Source: Clostridiales bacterium UBA3705 (GTDB lineage: Bacteria > Bacillota_A > Clostridia > Oscillospirales > Oscillospiraceae). From it: a DNA stretch of 15,804 bases. The notes under the pieces were generated by a model that saw nothing but the letters and a program-made list of their open reading frames with translations, was not told where the DNA came from and made no database searches. A program made the translations under genes and the position numbers. Of this stretch, positions 1-8,391 are shown one piece after another (positions within the stretch are counted from its first letter, which is position 1; every line of letters starts with the position of its first letter). The stretch lies in assembly GCA_002372735.1 (NCBI GenBank), contig DFIE01000134.1, forward strand, positions 1 to 15,804, read 5' to 3'.

Positions 1-2119
1 TGCCCACGCCGGGGGTGCCCACATCGGGCTCGACGGTGACGGCGTAGGTGGTCTGAACGGTCTCTTCGACAACGTGGGTCTCGTCGTTGGCGCAGATCAC
101 CTTGGCGGTGACGGTGGCGTTGTCCTCGCTCCAGGTGTAGGTGGGAGTGCCCCAGGCGTGGCCGGTGGCGGGCAGCACAATGTCCGTCAGCTCCACGGTC
201 AGCTCCTCGTCCTCAAACTTCTTGCCGTAGAGCTCGCAGGCGGTGTCGGCGCAGTAGTAGTAGGGCTTTTCGCCATCCTCGGTGCAGGTGGCAGGCCGGC
301 CGGCGGAGTACTGCACGTCATGGACGTGGGCAGGCGCGCCCAGGATGGTGGTGTAATAAACGGTACCGGCGACGGTTTCACGCCACATATACAGGGTTGC
401 GCCGGTGGAGCCGATGGCCCAGAAGTACTTGAAGGAGGTGGAGAACCCGATGTTGGGATAGCTGGTCACCTTGGCGTTTTTGATGGTGACGTTGCCGTAC
501 TGGTCAATGGACGGGGTCCAGTCGCAGGTGGCGGTGTCATAGGTGTCGGTGGCCTTCAGGGTGCCGCCGCTGTTTTGCACATAGGTGCCGGTAGCTGCGC
601 TACAGATGGAGTAATTGGCGCCCTGGGGATCCAGACGGAAGACGTAGCTCTCGGCCACGTTGGACAGGACGTTGTCCTCCAGACGCATGCCGCTGTTTGC
701 ATAGGCCGTGGCGCTGCCCACGTCCGGGCTCTCCATGGTGCCGGCTGCCACGCCGGTCATGGCATAGAGGGTATCCTCCTTGCCGTAGGTGATGACGTAG
801 CGACCCTCCCAGGATTCGGGTGCGGCGGTGAGGCGCTCATACTTCATCTCGCCGGAGCCGCCCTCCACATAGGACAGCAGCGCCTTCAGCGTAATCTCCT
901 GGGGGGCGATATAGGTGCCGTTGAAAATTTGGGCAGGCTTGTCGGTGACGTTGTCATAGTCCTCCAGCACCCAGCCCAGGAACTTGTAGCCCTCGGGCAC
1001 GGTGAGCACAGGCAGGGTGATGCCGGTGTTGGTGTTGGAGAGCATGTCCTCGGGCTTCTCCATGCCGGCGGGCACAGTGAAGTGCACGGGATAGTCGCTG
1101 CCCAGGGGGCTGGTGTAGCTGTCTGTAAACTGGTAGCCGCAGACGGTGCAGGTGTGGAGCGTATAGCCCTGGGCGGTCTCGGTGGGCTCCACCACGGTAT
1201 CGGTGTAGGTGCAGTCCTCGGTTTCCACCGCGCCGCAGACCTGGCAGGTGTGGCTGTGAGTGCCGTCGTTGTTGGACACGCAGGCGCCGAAGGTATGGGC
1301 GCCGGTGGCAGGCACCACGGTATCCGCCAGGTCGATCTCGGTCTGGCCGGCCTCATCGGCATAGTACTTGCCGCACAGGGTGCAGCGCCAGTACTCCGTG
1401 TTGCCCTCTGCGCCGCAGGTGGGCGCCTGGGCCGGGATGTGCTCCATCACATGGTCGTGATCGTCAGACAGGGGGTTGGTGGTGTAATAGGCAGTGCCGG
1501 CGGGCTCAGCCTTCCAGAGATAGACGCCGGTGCTGTTGCGGATGGTGTCAAAGGCGTTGTAGGAGGTATTCAGGCCGATCTGGTAGTTGCTGTACTGCTT
1601 GGAGGCAATCAGGAATCTGCCGTTGGTGCCGGCGGCGATGGTCCAGCGGCCAAAGTCGTTTTCGGTGGTGTTGCTGGTCAGGCCGGAGCTGCCGTCCACC
1701 ACAAGGCGGCCGTCAATGGACAGCATCATAATGGTGTAATAGCCTGCGGTGGAGGTGCTGGGGGCCACCACAAAGACCTGGGAGGGCTGGACGTCCTGCA
1801 GCAGATCGTCTGTCATGGTGATGCCCGCGTTGGCAAAGGTGGTGCAGGCGGCGCTGTTGCGGTAGTAGTTGCCGGTGGTGGCAATCATGAGATAGTCGCT
1901 GCCGGTGGTGCCGGAGGAGATCACATAGTTGCCGGACAGATCCTCGGGCAGGGCGGTGAGCAGGCGGTAGACATCCCCGTCATTGCCCTCCACCCGCTTG
2001 AACAGGGCATACAGGGTGACGTCCGCGGTGACGGTGTAGTCGGCGCCGGGGGCATAGAAGCCGGGCTTGTCGGTGGTCTCGGGGAGATTGGCCCCGTACC
2101 AGCCGATGAAGGTGTAGCC
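1..2119 (-). repeat. Tandem composite repeat in the protease, 376-residue period (second copy cut by window edge)
   Basis: Two successive units each carry, in order, an InlB-type GY(T/K)F(I/L)GW segment, a beta-rich module opening Y..LTA.PE and closing with an AGT.YYTT motif, and a cysteine module of C...C..C type followed by a PATG(A)H turn. Equivalent positions lie exactly 1128 bases apart at GYTFIGW/GYKFLGW (2119 and 991) and at YRLLTA/YERLTA (1969 and 841). The spacing becomes 377 residues at the cysteine module (C1497 and C1874), so one residue has been gained or lost. The copies are diverged in sequence, indicating an old duplication. A third copy would begin just past the window edge. 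Confidence 0.8.
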
Positions 2120-5100
2120 CTCGGAGATGTTGGCGCCGGAGATGGTCTCGGGCAGCTGGATCACATCGCCCACAAACTTGGTCACAGCGCCCTCCGTCTC
2201 GCCGTTGACCAGATAGGTCACGGTGTATTCCGGCTTGGGGGCAAAGATCACAAGAATGGCACAGTCAGAGGCAGGATTCACAGTGATGGTGTTGCCGTTC
2301 AGCACCGGGGAGGCGCTGCCGGAGGTGACCTGGATGCTCTCTACATAGTAGCCCTCGGCGGGGGCGGCCAGGATGCTGTTGCCGGTGACAGTCACAGTGC
2401 CCCAGGCCTCGTTGTTGGAGCTGGCAGTGATGTTGTAAAGCAGCTCCTCGGGGGTGACGGTGGTCTCGTTTGCGGCATAGTCGCCGGCCAGGACCTTCAG
2501 ATTTTCGGGGTTGGAGATGCCGCTGATGTCAAAGGTGTAGGTGACCGCCTCGTTCTTTGCAGTCTGCACGGGAATCAGCTGCTCCACGGCGGTGCTGCCG
2601 TTCATCAGCGCCAGCTTGGCGATCCAGTTGTCGTCCTGCACCGTGACGCTTACGGCATTGCTGCTGCGCACGGCGGACAGGAAGGTGGGCGCGGTGTCGT
2701 CCACGTAGAAGTCGTAGCCCACCATGGCGCCCTTGCCCAGCACGTTGTTCTTCAGCACGGTCTGGAAGGTGTTGGTGGTGAGATAGCCGGCGGAGTAGGA
2801 GGTGACGTCGCTGTTGACCTGCATGGCGTTGTACTCCGGCACCGCGTAGAAGCCCACACGGATGCGGTCGCCTGCGGCAGCGCCATAGGCAGTGGGCGTC
2901 TTGCCCACCGACACCGTTTTGGCGGCGGTGTTCTGCCAGGCGGCGGCGGAGGCGGAGTACCACAGGCCGATGACGTTTGTGCTCAGATTGGTCACGTTCA
3001 GCACGCTGACTACCTTGCCCTCGTCGTTGATCTTGGAGGCGGCCAGGGCGGTGGTGCCTGCCGAGCGCACCAGGCTGTACTTGATGGAGCTGATGGTGTC
3101 GGTGGAGCGCAGGGCCAGCCGGTCCGCGGGGAAGGGCTGCTCAGCAAAATAGGGGTTGCCGGTGACGTACTTGGTGGTGCCGACGCGGGTATAGGTCATG
3201 TAGTTGGTATCCGTGACGCCGGTGTAGGCGGTGCGGGTCTGGCCGTAGAGATTCTTGTCCACATAGGACATATTGTCAAACATGGAGGGGTCGGTCCAGG
3301 AGCCGTAGAAGCCCAGGATGGGGATGGAGTGGGTCACGTCCAGCTCTGCGCCGTCGCTGCTGGTGGTCTGGCTGCGGATAAAGGTGTAGCCTTCCACATA
3401 GGCGCCGGAGGGATACAGGGCGTCAAAGTCCGTCATCTGGGCGGGGATGGAGATGGTCACAGTGACCTTTTTGCTGCCGCCGGCAGGGACGGTCACAGCG
3501 GTAGCCTGGCTGCCGTCCACGGTGTAGGTCACGGGCCAATCCAGGGCCGTGGTGGACTGGGACATAAAGGCATAGCCGCCGTCCTCATACCGGTCCTGGG
3601 TGAACAGGTCGGTGGAGAGGCTGTAGGTCTGGGCAGCGCTTGCCCGGTTGTACAGGGTGAAGGAGTAGGTATAGCTGCCGCTGCGGGAGGGCTTGTCGCC
3701 CAGCTCCGCCTTGACCTTGCCGTCGGCATAGGAGGCAGTGGCGTCGGACTCCATAAACACCAGGGTGGAGGCGTGGATGGCGTTGTACACGTTCACCAGG
3801 CCGGCGCCCTGCTGGAGGATGGGATAGTAGGGTCCCTCCTTCTGGCCGATGTGCATGGGCACAGCGGTGGACATAAGCAGGCTCTGGGCGATCTGCCGGG
3901 TGGTGCGGCCGGTGAGGGTCACGTTCTGCTCCCGCATGTACTGGGCCAGCACGCCGGTCAGGCCGGCAATGTGCGGCGCGGCCATAGAGGTGCCGGACAT
4001 CAGCTCGTACTTGTCAGAGCCGCCGGCAGTGCCGGAGCTGGTCTTGTTGGTGCCGAAGATGGAATAGATATCACCGCCGGGGGCAGTGATCTCCGGCTTC
4101 ATGAGCAGCGAGCCGGGCACGCCCCAGGAGGAGAAGTCGCACATCTCGGGGTTGTCGGTGCGCACCTCAGAGATGATTGTATCGGACACGGACACCGTGC
4201 CGGTGTAGTAGGTGTAGGAGCCGGTGGTGTGTCGGGTGGAGGCCGCCTTGATGGCGTTGGCATCCGCCAGGGTGATGGAGACCATGGGGAAGGTGCCGGT
4301 GTAGTCATCCAGGGCCATGTTGATGCTGCCGTCGGTGTTGTTGGCCACGATCAGCGCCTTGGGGCTGTAGGACTTCAGGTTGTTGCCCTTGTCCACAAAG
4401 CTGATCTCGCCGCGGTTGACAATGACAATCTTGCCGCTGAGAGAGGCCGCGGAGTTGATGGCGGAGTAATCGGCGGCGTTGCCCACGGCGTCAATGTAGA
4501 CGTAGCTGTAGCTGCCCGCAATGCTGGCCATGGCGGCGCCGGAGGAGCTGGTCTCGTTGTAGAACACCTGCTGGCTGCCGGTGAAGGTCAGCGGGGTGCC
4601 GGTGACGCCGGTGTTCTCGGCAGCGGCCACGCAGAGGCTGTTGGTGTAAGTGCCCGGGTTGCCGCCGGTGTGCATGCTGACGTCGTCAATGTACAGGTCG
4701 GTGGTCAGGTTCTCGGTCAGCGGACCGGCGTTGCCCGCGGAGATGGAGACCACCAGCTTGGTGTTGGAGCCGGTGTTGGCCAGCTTGTTCAGAATGGTCT
4801 GGTAGCTGGTGGAATAGGTGAAGCCGGGGTTGCCGGAGCCCAGGGACAGGTTCACCACGTCGCAGCCCAGGACAATGGCGTCCTCAATGGCTACCATGTA
4901 GTCAGAGTCGTAGGCGCCGCCGGCGGCACCGAAGACCTTCATCACAAACAGCTGGGCGTCGGGGGCCATGCCCACGGCATGGACCGCAGAGGCGGCGTCC
5001 ACATAGGTGCTGCCCTGCTTGATAAAACGGTTGGCCGCGGCAATGCCCGCCACATGGGAGCCGTGCTCGCCCTGGGTGTCGTTCAGATGGGTGACGGTGG

Positions 5101-5905
5101 TGTTCTCGTCCACGTAGTTGTAGGCAAAGGGAATCTTCGCGCTCAGATACGTGGCGCCGCTGCCGTTGAGCTGGCTCTTCACACTGGAGAGATTGGAGCT
5201 GGTGAACAGAGACACGCTCTTGCCCGTCTGGGTGATGGCATAGTTGAAGGCGTCGGCGTTCACAGACTGGTGGCTGGTGTCCAGGCCGGTGTCAATGATG
5301 GCAACCCGGCTGCCTGCGCCGGTGTAGCCGTCGGCCCAGGCCTGTACCGCCCCCACCATATGGACGGAGGTGTTGGCCGTCATGGGCGCGGCAGCGTCGC
5401 CGGTCTCGTCAGTCTGGGGCTCATAGCGGTTTTCCAAAAAGACATCCTGCACGCCGCTCACCCGGCGGATGGTATCAAGGTCGCCGTACCGGACGTTGGC
5501 GGAGATGATGTTGGCCGCCAGGGTCAGGTTCCACTTGACCTCCAGCGGGGTGCCGGTGGCGGCCTCAATGCGCTTTTGCACCTCGGCCTGGTTCTGCTTC
5601 AGGCTCTCGCGGTAGGCCTTGGCGGCAGTGTTCTGCGCAATGCCGTCCATGGAATAGCCCGCGTCCAGGGTGGCGGGCTCCTCCAGCAGGATGGAGGCGC
5701 GGACAACGTCCGTGGCGGCATAGGGGGCTTGTTCGGCCTCTTCGGTTTGCAGGGGATGCTTGTCCGCCTTGGCCGCAGCCGCGGCGGGCGCCCCGGCGCT
5801 CTCCTCTGCAGGCGCGGCGCTGGCCGTGCCCACAGCGAAGGACAGGAGCATTGCGAGGACCAGAAGCAATGAAAGGGCCCCGCGGAAAAGGGATCTGTGG
5901 TTCAT
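1..5905 (-). CDS. Secreted S8 (subtilisin-family) cell-envelope protease, lactocepin/C5a-peptidase type, C-terminus beyond window
   Basis: Predicted extracellular serine endopeptidase; 1968 codons are visible and the frame is still open at base 1. The ATG at 5905 follows AGGAG (5915-5919) at 9 bases. Residues 1-30 form a signal peptide ending ASA. Residues about 85-165 resemble an I9 propeptide. The triad is D205 (IIDTGLD), H281 (GEHGSHVAG) and S640 (MSGTSMAAPH), with oxyanion N392 (SAGNAG). A PA domain (about 430-565, GKIVIVNRG at 491) is inserted between N392 and S640, as in lactocepins. An Fn3-like domain of C5a-peptidase type follows (about 718-875, ending IPILGFYGSW), then Ig-like regions and two composite repeat units from about residue 1219. 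No anchor is visible because the end is missing. It starts 88 bases after the nucleotidyltransferase stop, so readthrough from that operon is possible. The substrate is unknown. The family call is firm; the role (protein degradation, or processing of a neighbour's product) is inference. Confidence 0.95.
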   Translation of the reverse strand, partial: MNHRSLFRGALSLLLVLAMLLSFAVGTASAAPAEESAGAPAAAAAKADKHPLQTEEAEQAPYAATDVVRASILLEEPATLDAGYSMDGIAQNTAAKAYRESLKQNQAEVQKRIEAATGTPLEVKWNLTLAANIISANVRYGDLDTIRRVSGVQDVFLENRYEPQTDETGDAAAPMTANTSVHMVGAVQAWADGYTGAGSRVAIIDTGLDTSHQSVNADAFNYAITQTGKSVSLFTSSNLSSVKSQLNGSGATYLSAKIPFAYNYVDENTTVTHLNDTQGEHGSHVAGIAAANRFIKQGSTYVDAASAVHAVGMAPDAQLFVMKVFGAAGGAYDSDYMVAIEDAIVLGCDVVNLSLGSGNPGFTYSTSYQTILNKLANTGSNTKLVVSISAGNAGPLTENLTTDLYIDDVSMHTGGNPGTYTNSLCVAAAENTGVTGTPLTFTGSQQVFYNETSSSGAAMASIAGSYSYVYIDAVGNAADYSAINSAASLSGKIVIVNRGEISFVDKGNNLKSYSPKALIVANNTDGSINMALDDYTGTFPMVSITLADANAIKAASTRHTTGSYTYYTGTVSVSDTIISEVRTDNPEMCDFSSWGVPGSLLMKPEITAPGGDIYSIFGTNKTSSGTAGGSDKYELMSGTSMAAPHIAGLTGVLAQYMREQNVTLTGRTTRQIAQSLLMSTAVPMHIGQKEGPYYPILQQGAGLVNVYNAIHASTLVFMESDATASYADGKVKAELGDKPSRSGSYTYSFTLYNRASAAQTYSLSTDLFTQDRYEDGGYAFMSQSTTALDWPVTYTVDGSQATAVTVPAGGSKKVTVTISIPAQMTDFDALYPSGAYVEGYTFIRSQTTSSDGAELDVTHSIPILGFYGSWTDPSMFDNMSYVDKNLYGQTRTAYTGVTDTNYMTYTRVGTTKYVTGNPYFAEQPFPADRLALRSTDTISSIKYSLVRSAGTTALAASKINDEGKVVSVLNVTNLSTNVIGLWYSASAAAWQNTAAKTVSVGKTPTAYGAAAGDRIRVGFYAVPEYNAMQVNSDVTSYSAGYLTTNTFQTVLKNNVLGKGAMVGYDFYVDDTAPTFLSAVRSSNAVSVTVQDDNWIAKLALMNGSTAVEQLIPVQTAKNEAVTYTFDISGISNPENLKVLAGDYAANETTVTPEELLYNITASSNNEAWGTVTVTGNSILAAPAEGYYVESIQVTSGSASPVLNGNTITVNPASDCAILVIFAPKPEYTVTYLVNGETEGAVTKFVGDVIQLPETISGANISEGYTFIGWYGANLPETTDKPGFYAPGADYTVTADVTLYALFKRVEGNDGDVYRLLTALPEDLSGNYVISSGTTGSDYLMIATTGNYYRNSAACTTFANAGITMTDDLLQDVQPSQVFVVAPSTSTAGYYTIMMLSIDGRLVVDGSSGLTSNTTENDFGRWTIAAGTNGRFLIASKQYSNYQIGLNTSYNAFDTIRNSTGVYLWKAEPAGTAYYTTNPLSDDHDHVMEHIPAQAPTCGAEGNTEYWRCTLCGKYYADEAGQTEIDLADTVVPATGAHTFGACVSNNDGTHSHTCQVCGAVETEDCTYTDTVVEPTETAQGYTLHTCTVCGYQFTDSYTSPLGSDYPVHFTVPAGMEKPEDMLSNTNTGITLPVLTVPEGYKFLGWVLEDYDNVTDKPAQIFNGTYIAPQEITLKALLSYVEGGSGEMKYERLTAAPESWEGRYVITYGKEDTLYAMTGVAAGTMESPDVGSATAYANSGMRLEDNVLSNVAESYVFRLDPQGANYSICSAATGTYVQNSGGTLKATDTYDTATCDWTPSIDQYGNVTIKNAKVTSYPNIGFSTSFKYFWAIGSTGATLYMWRETVAGTVYYTTILGAPAHVHDVQYSAGRPATCTEDGEKPYYYCADTACELYGKKFEDEELTVELTDIVLPATGHAWGTPTYTWSEDNATVTAKVICANDETHVVEETVQTTYAVTVEPDVGTPGVG

Positions 5906-5940
5906 GCGGTTCGTCTCCTATTCGTTATTTTGCTGATAAA

Positions 5941-5958
5941 TATGCGCAGGTGCGCATA
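5941..5958. promoter_or_regulatory. 18-bp palindrome in the protease leader, possible operator
   Basis: TATGCGCA-GG-TGCGCATA is a perfect 8-bp inverted repeat with a 2-base centre, lying 36 bases upstream of the protease ATG and inside the 88-base gap after the preceding operon. The loop is too small for a stable RNA hairpin, so a dimeric DNA-binding protein site is the more natural reading. I see no consensus promoter beside it; AT-rich CATATT/TATTTA on the minus strand overlaps one arm and might serve as a -10. Confidence 0.4.
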
Positions 5959-5978
5959 TACTTCACCATAAGGCAGGG

Positions 5979-6007
5979 GAAAAATCAGGTGGATCAATCA
6001 ATGATCC
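5979..6007 (-). terminator. Weak hairpin plus T-run at the end of the nucleotidyltransferase gene
   Basis: On the minus strand GGATCA-TTGAT-TGATCC (6-bp stem) spans the stop codon at 5996-5994 and is followed seven bases later by TTTTT (5983-5979). This could terminate part of the operon transcript before the protease. The stem is short and not GC-rich, so termination, if any, is likely partial. Confidence 0.3.
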
Positions 6008-7271
6008 CGTATTTTCGCAGCAGCTCTACCCGGGCCTGGCCCAGGCGGACCGAGGCAGTGGGGTTGAGCTCGGCGCTCTCCCGGCCCGCCACTCCCCTGC
6101 CGTAGCGCCAAAACCGCTGTACCCAGGCCACCGGGAGCAGCCAGGGCCGCTTTTCCAGGTAGGGATAGCGGTGCCGGATGGCCCTTGCGCTGGGAAACAG
6201 CGCCTTGCGCAGGCCTGTGCCGCTGCCGCCGGTACTGCCGGCCTCCACGGTGCGCAGGGTGATGGAGCTGCTGTGCAGGCGGTTGAGATCCACGTTGCCG
6301 TGGATGCCCGCGGAGAGGATGTCCTCCAGCATGGGCAGCTCGTCGGTCTCAAGCTCTGCAAAGGCCTCCGGCACAGGCAGGCCCAGGTGCCGGTCTGCAA
6401 TGCGGTACATGGCGGCGGCAAAGCAGTCACAGCGCAGGGCGCGGCAGGCCTCCAGCACCCGGGGATAGTCGATTTGCTCCCCATAGGCCCGGCTGAACAG
6501 GGCCAGGTCGGAAATCAGCCGCAGGCCGAAGCCGCTGTGGAGAAAGTGCTTGTAGGCGTGAAGCACCAAAAACAGCAGGTGCTCCGTGGGCGGCAGGGTG
6601 GGCACCTCCACGTCCTGGATGGGGACGGCGGCGGCCGAGACCCCCTCAAAGAACCGGTTGCAGGGGTTGAACACCGGGGAATCCGGGGGCAAAAGGGCGC
6701 GGTGGACCTCAAGATAAGTGGGCGACCCCAGCCGGTGGTAGGACAGCTCCGGCGCGGCGGCGGGGTCCAGGTCCGGGTTGTCAGGGGTCAGGCCCAGGTC
6801 CAGCAGGGCCTGGTGCAGGGCAGTGAGATCCCCGGGGTAGTAGAGATCCTCGTCCACAGAGGGGCGCAGCAGAGGCTTAGGGTAGAGATTGCGGCACACG
6901 GCCCCCTTGACCACCATGGGCTCCAGTCCCCGGCGGCGGAGGGCCAGCAGCAGGTTTAACAGGTCGTTTTCCTGGTAGACCTGGGCGTTGACCTGCTCCA
7001 GGACCATCTGCTTCCAGGGCTTGTCCTCCAGGGTGGGGGGCGAAGGGGGCGCCTCTGTCGGCGGGCGGCCGGGCGCCGGCATGGGATGGGCCGCGCTCCG
7101 GTAGGAGGGCAGGCTGCATGCCGCGTCCAGCACCAGGGGCATCAGCTTTTGGGTCTCAGCCAGGCGGAGCAGCTGGGTCCACTCCGGGCCGGAGAGCGCC
7201 GGGTCTTGGGCGGTGGCTTCGGTCAGGGCGGCCCGGACCAGGTCCAGCAGGGCCTGCTCTACGGCGGTCAT
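5994..7271 (-). CDS. Nucleotidyltransferase-family protein (PF14907-like, RiPP-cassette type)
   Basis: A 425-residue protein resembling the uncharacterised nucleotidyltransferase family found beside PqqD and HPr-kinase-like genes. The signature is MVVKGAVCRNLYPKPLLRPS followed by VDEDL: K122/G123, LYP, RPS, and D140/D142 as the presumed metal-binding acidic pair. The C-terminal half has a HAYKHF motif and ends in basic helices (RHRYPYLEKRPW). No signal peptide, so it should be cytoplasmic. The ATG at 7271 is chosen because it forms an ATGA overlap with the PqqD-like stop and has GGAGG seven bases upstream; a frame start at 7322 would overlap the previous gene by 55 bases. A proline-rich segment (about 65-85) between the N-terminal helices and the signature looks like a variable linker. 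Family members are thought to transfer a nucleotide or modify peptide products; the substrate here is unknown. Confidence 0.85.
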   Translation of the reverse strand: MTAVEQALLDLVRAALTEATAQDPALSGPEWTQLLRLAETQKLMPLVLDAACSLPSYRSAAHPMPAPGRPPTEAPPSPPTLEDKPWKQMVLEQVNAQVYQENDLLNLLLALRRRGLEPMVVKGAVCRNLYPKPLLRPSVDEDLYYPGDLTALHQALLDLGLTPDNPDLDPAAAPELSYHRLGSPTYLEVHRALLPPDSPVFNPCNRFFEGVSAAAVPIQDVEVPTLPPTEHLLFLVLHAYKHFLHSGFGLRLISDLALFSRAYGEQIDYPRVLEACRALRCDCFAAAMYRIADRHLGLPVPEAFAELETDELPMLEDILSAGIHGNVDLNRLHSSSITLRTVEAGSTGGSGTGLRKALFPSARAIRHRYPYLEKRPWLLPVAWVQRFWRYGRGVAGRESAELNPTASVRLGQARVELLRKYGIID

Positions 7272-7567
7272 TGCTCGGCCTCCGGGGCGGGCTGCGCCGG
7301 CAGGGCAAAGCCTCGCCGGCACAGGGCCTGGCAGAACTCCTCCACCTTGGCGGTGAGCTCCTCGTCGGACTTTTTGGAGAAGATCCGGTAGGCCTCCAGG
7401 ACCTTTTCCATGGGATAGTTTTTCTCGATCCCGGTCCAGATGATGGCGCCGATCAGGGTCAGGCGGAAGATGGTGTGGCAGGATTCAAAGGCCTGCCGGG
7501 TGGGGATGAGCACATTCATCCCGCACAGGGTGGTCCGGACAATGCCGGGGGCGGGTACATAGTTCAT
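7268..7567 (-). CDS. PqqD-like peptide-binding chaperone
   Basis: A 99-residue protein of the PqqD family, the small RiPP-recognition fold that binds leader peptides and presents them to modifying enzymes. Visible family features are an N-terminal PAPGIVR strand, G.NVLIPTRQAFESCHTIFRL leading into GAIIWTGIEK, and a C-terminal helical part (EELTAKVEEFCQALCRRGFA). Its length is typical of a stand-alone PqqD. The ATG at 7567 overlaps the HPr-kinase-like stop as ATGA, with GGAGG (7575-7579) seven bases upstream, and its own TGA overlaps the next ATG in the same way, so all three proteins are probably made in coupled amounts. The alanine/proline/glutamate tail after residue 90 looks disordered. 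The peptide it would bind is not in this window. Family call good; client unknown. Confidence 0.85.
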   Translation of the reverse strand: MNYVPAPGIVRTTLCGMNVLIPTRQAFESCHTIFRLTLIGAIIWTGIEKNYPMEKVLEAYRIFSKKSDEELTAKVEEFCQALCRRGFALPAQPAPEAEQ

Positions 7568-8382
7568 ACGGAGCCCTCCATAACGGTTTCCAGTAACAGG
7601 CGGGTGGAGTCAGGCACCTGGTGGGTGGTGAGCTCCCAGAGGGGCACGGAGTTCAGCAGACGGGTGGTCATGTCGGCGGCGGTGCGGATGCGGGCGGCGT
7701 CCTTACAGGTCTGGATCAGCTGGGAGTAGACCCGGATGGCCCCGTCCCGGGGACGCAGGGGCTGAATGCAGTTCTCCTCTCCCCTGCGCAGCAAAATCAC
7801 CCCGGCCAGAGGGGCAGCCGCCCCGCCGTGCCAGTTCTCCTTGCCGTTCCAGGCGGAGGGGTGGACGGTGACGTCCCACTGCGGGGGCGCAGGGGGCCCC
7901 GGGAGCTCCAGGGTGCGGCCGTCGGGAGTAGTGACGCGGCGGGTCTCCGCCGGGGGGCATTGGTCCGCAGGGCGCAGACCGGTGAACTCCAGCACCGGGC
8001 GGTCGCCGCAGATGACGGAGAACTCCCCGGGCCGAAGGGTCTGCAGCCAGCTTGCCTGGGTGGATTTCCCCACGCCGCTCTGGGCGGAGATCAAATAGGC
8101 CTTGCCCCGGAAGCCCACGGCCACCGCGTGGAGGATGATCCGGTTGTGGTCCATCAAAGCGTCGGAGAAGTGGGGGGTGAGCATGCTGAACTCGGTGTGG
8201 GCGCAGTCCGCCATGTCCATATTGAGATAGTAGCGCCAGTCTTCCTCGGTGATCTCCACAGGCGGGCACGGAACCACGGGCGCCGCGGGGTCCGCAGGGG
8301 CAAAGTACCGCGCCGTGTCCGCATAGCGGATGGCGCAGGGAAAGGTCAGCCCCGCCAGGGAGACGTGAATCAGTTGTTTCAT
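7564..8382 (-). CDS. HPr-kinase/phosphorylase-like P-loop kinase (peptide-modification cassette type)
   Basis: A 272-residue ATPase resembling the C-terminal catalytic domain of HPr kinase, in the diverged form that accompanies PqqD and nucleotidyltransferase genes. The P-loop is SAQSGVGKST (K106), preceded by HAVAV and the strand KAYLI. Downstream are ICGDRPVLEF and a WNGKEN...LLRRGEEN...PL block typical of this subgroup. In paeninodin-type lasso clusters such a kinase phosphorylates the precursor's C-terminal serine; whether this one acts on a peptide is inference. The ATG at 8382 is chosen over an upstream in-frame GTG at 8403 because that GTG precedes and overlaps the -10 hexamer region. 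No Shine-Dalgarno precedes the ATG, consistent with leaderless translation. First gene of a three-gene operon; the stop overlaps the PqqD-like start. Confidence 0.85.
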   Translation of the reverse strand: MKQLIHVSLAGLTFPCAIRYADTARYFAPADPAAPVVPCPPVEITEEDWRYYLNMDMADCAHTEFSMLTPHFSDALMDHNRIILHAVAVGFRGKAYLISAQSGVGKSTQASWLQTLRPGEFSVICGDRPVLEFTGLRPADQCPPAETRRVTTPDGRTLELPGPPAPPQWDVTVHPSAWNGKENWHGGAAAPLAGVILLRRGEENCIQPLRPRDGAIRVYSQLIQTCKDAARIRTAADMTTRLLNSVPLWELTTHQVPDSTRLLLETVMEGSV

Positions 8383-8391
8383 AGCAGGTAT

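Noticed and set aside
74..5872. Plus-strand open frame of 1932 codons
   Set aside because: It is the codon-aligned mirror of the S8 protease gene, with Gly/Val/His/Ala-rich low-information translation and no recognisable domain; the minus strand carries signal peptide, triad, PA and Fn3 domains.
6171..6959. Plus-strand open frame opposite the nucleotidyltransferase gene
   Set aside because: Its translation has antisense-type composition, while the minus strand has family motifs and coupled start and stop sites.
7272..7322. Longer N-terminus for the nucleotidyltransferase
   Set aside because: It would overlap the PqqD-like gene by 55 bases; the ATG at 7271 has GGAGG and an ATGA junction identical in style to the previous one.
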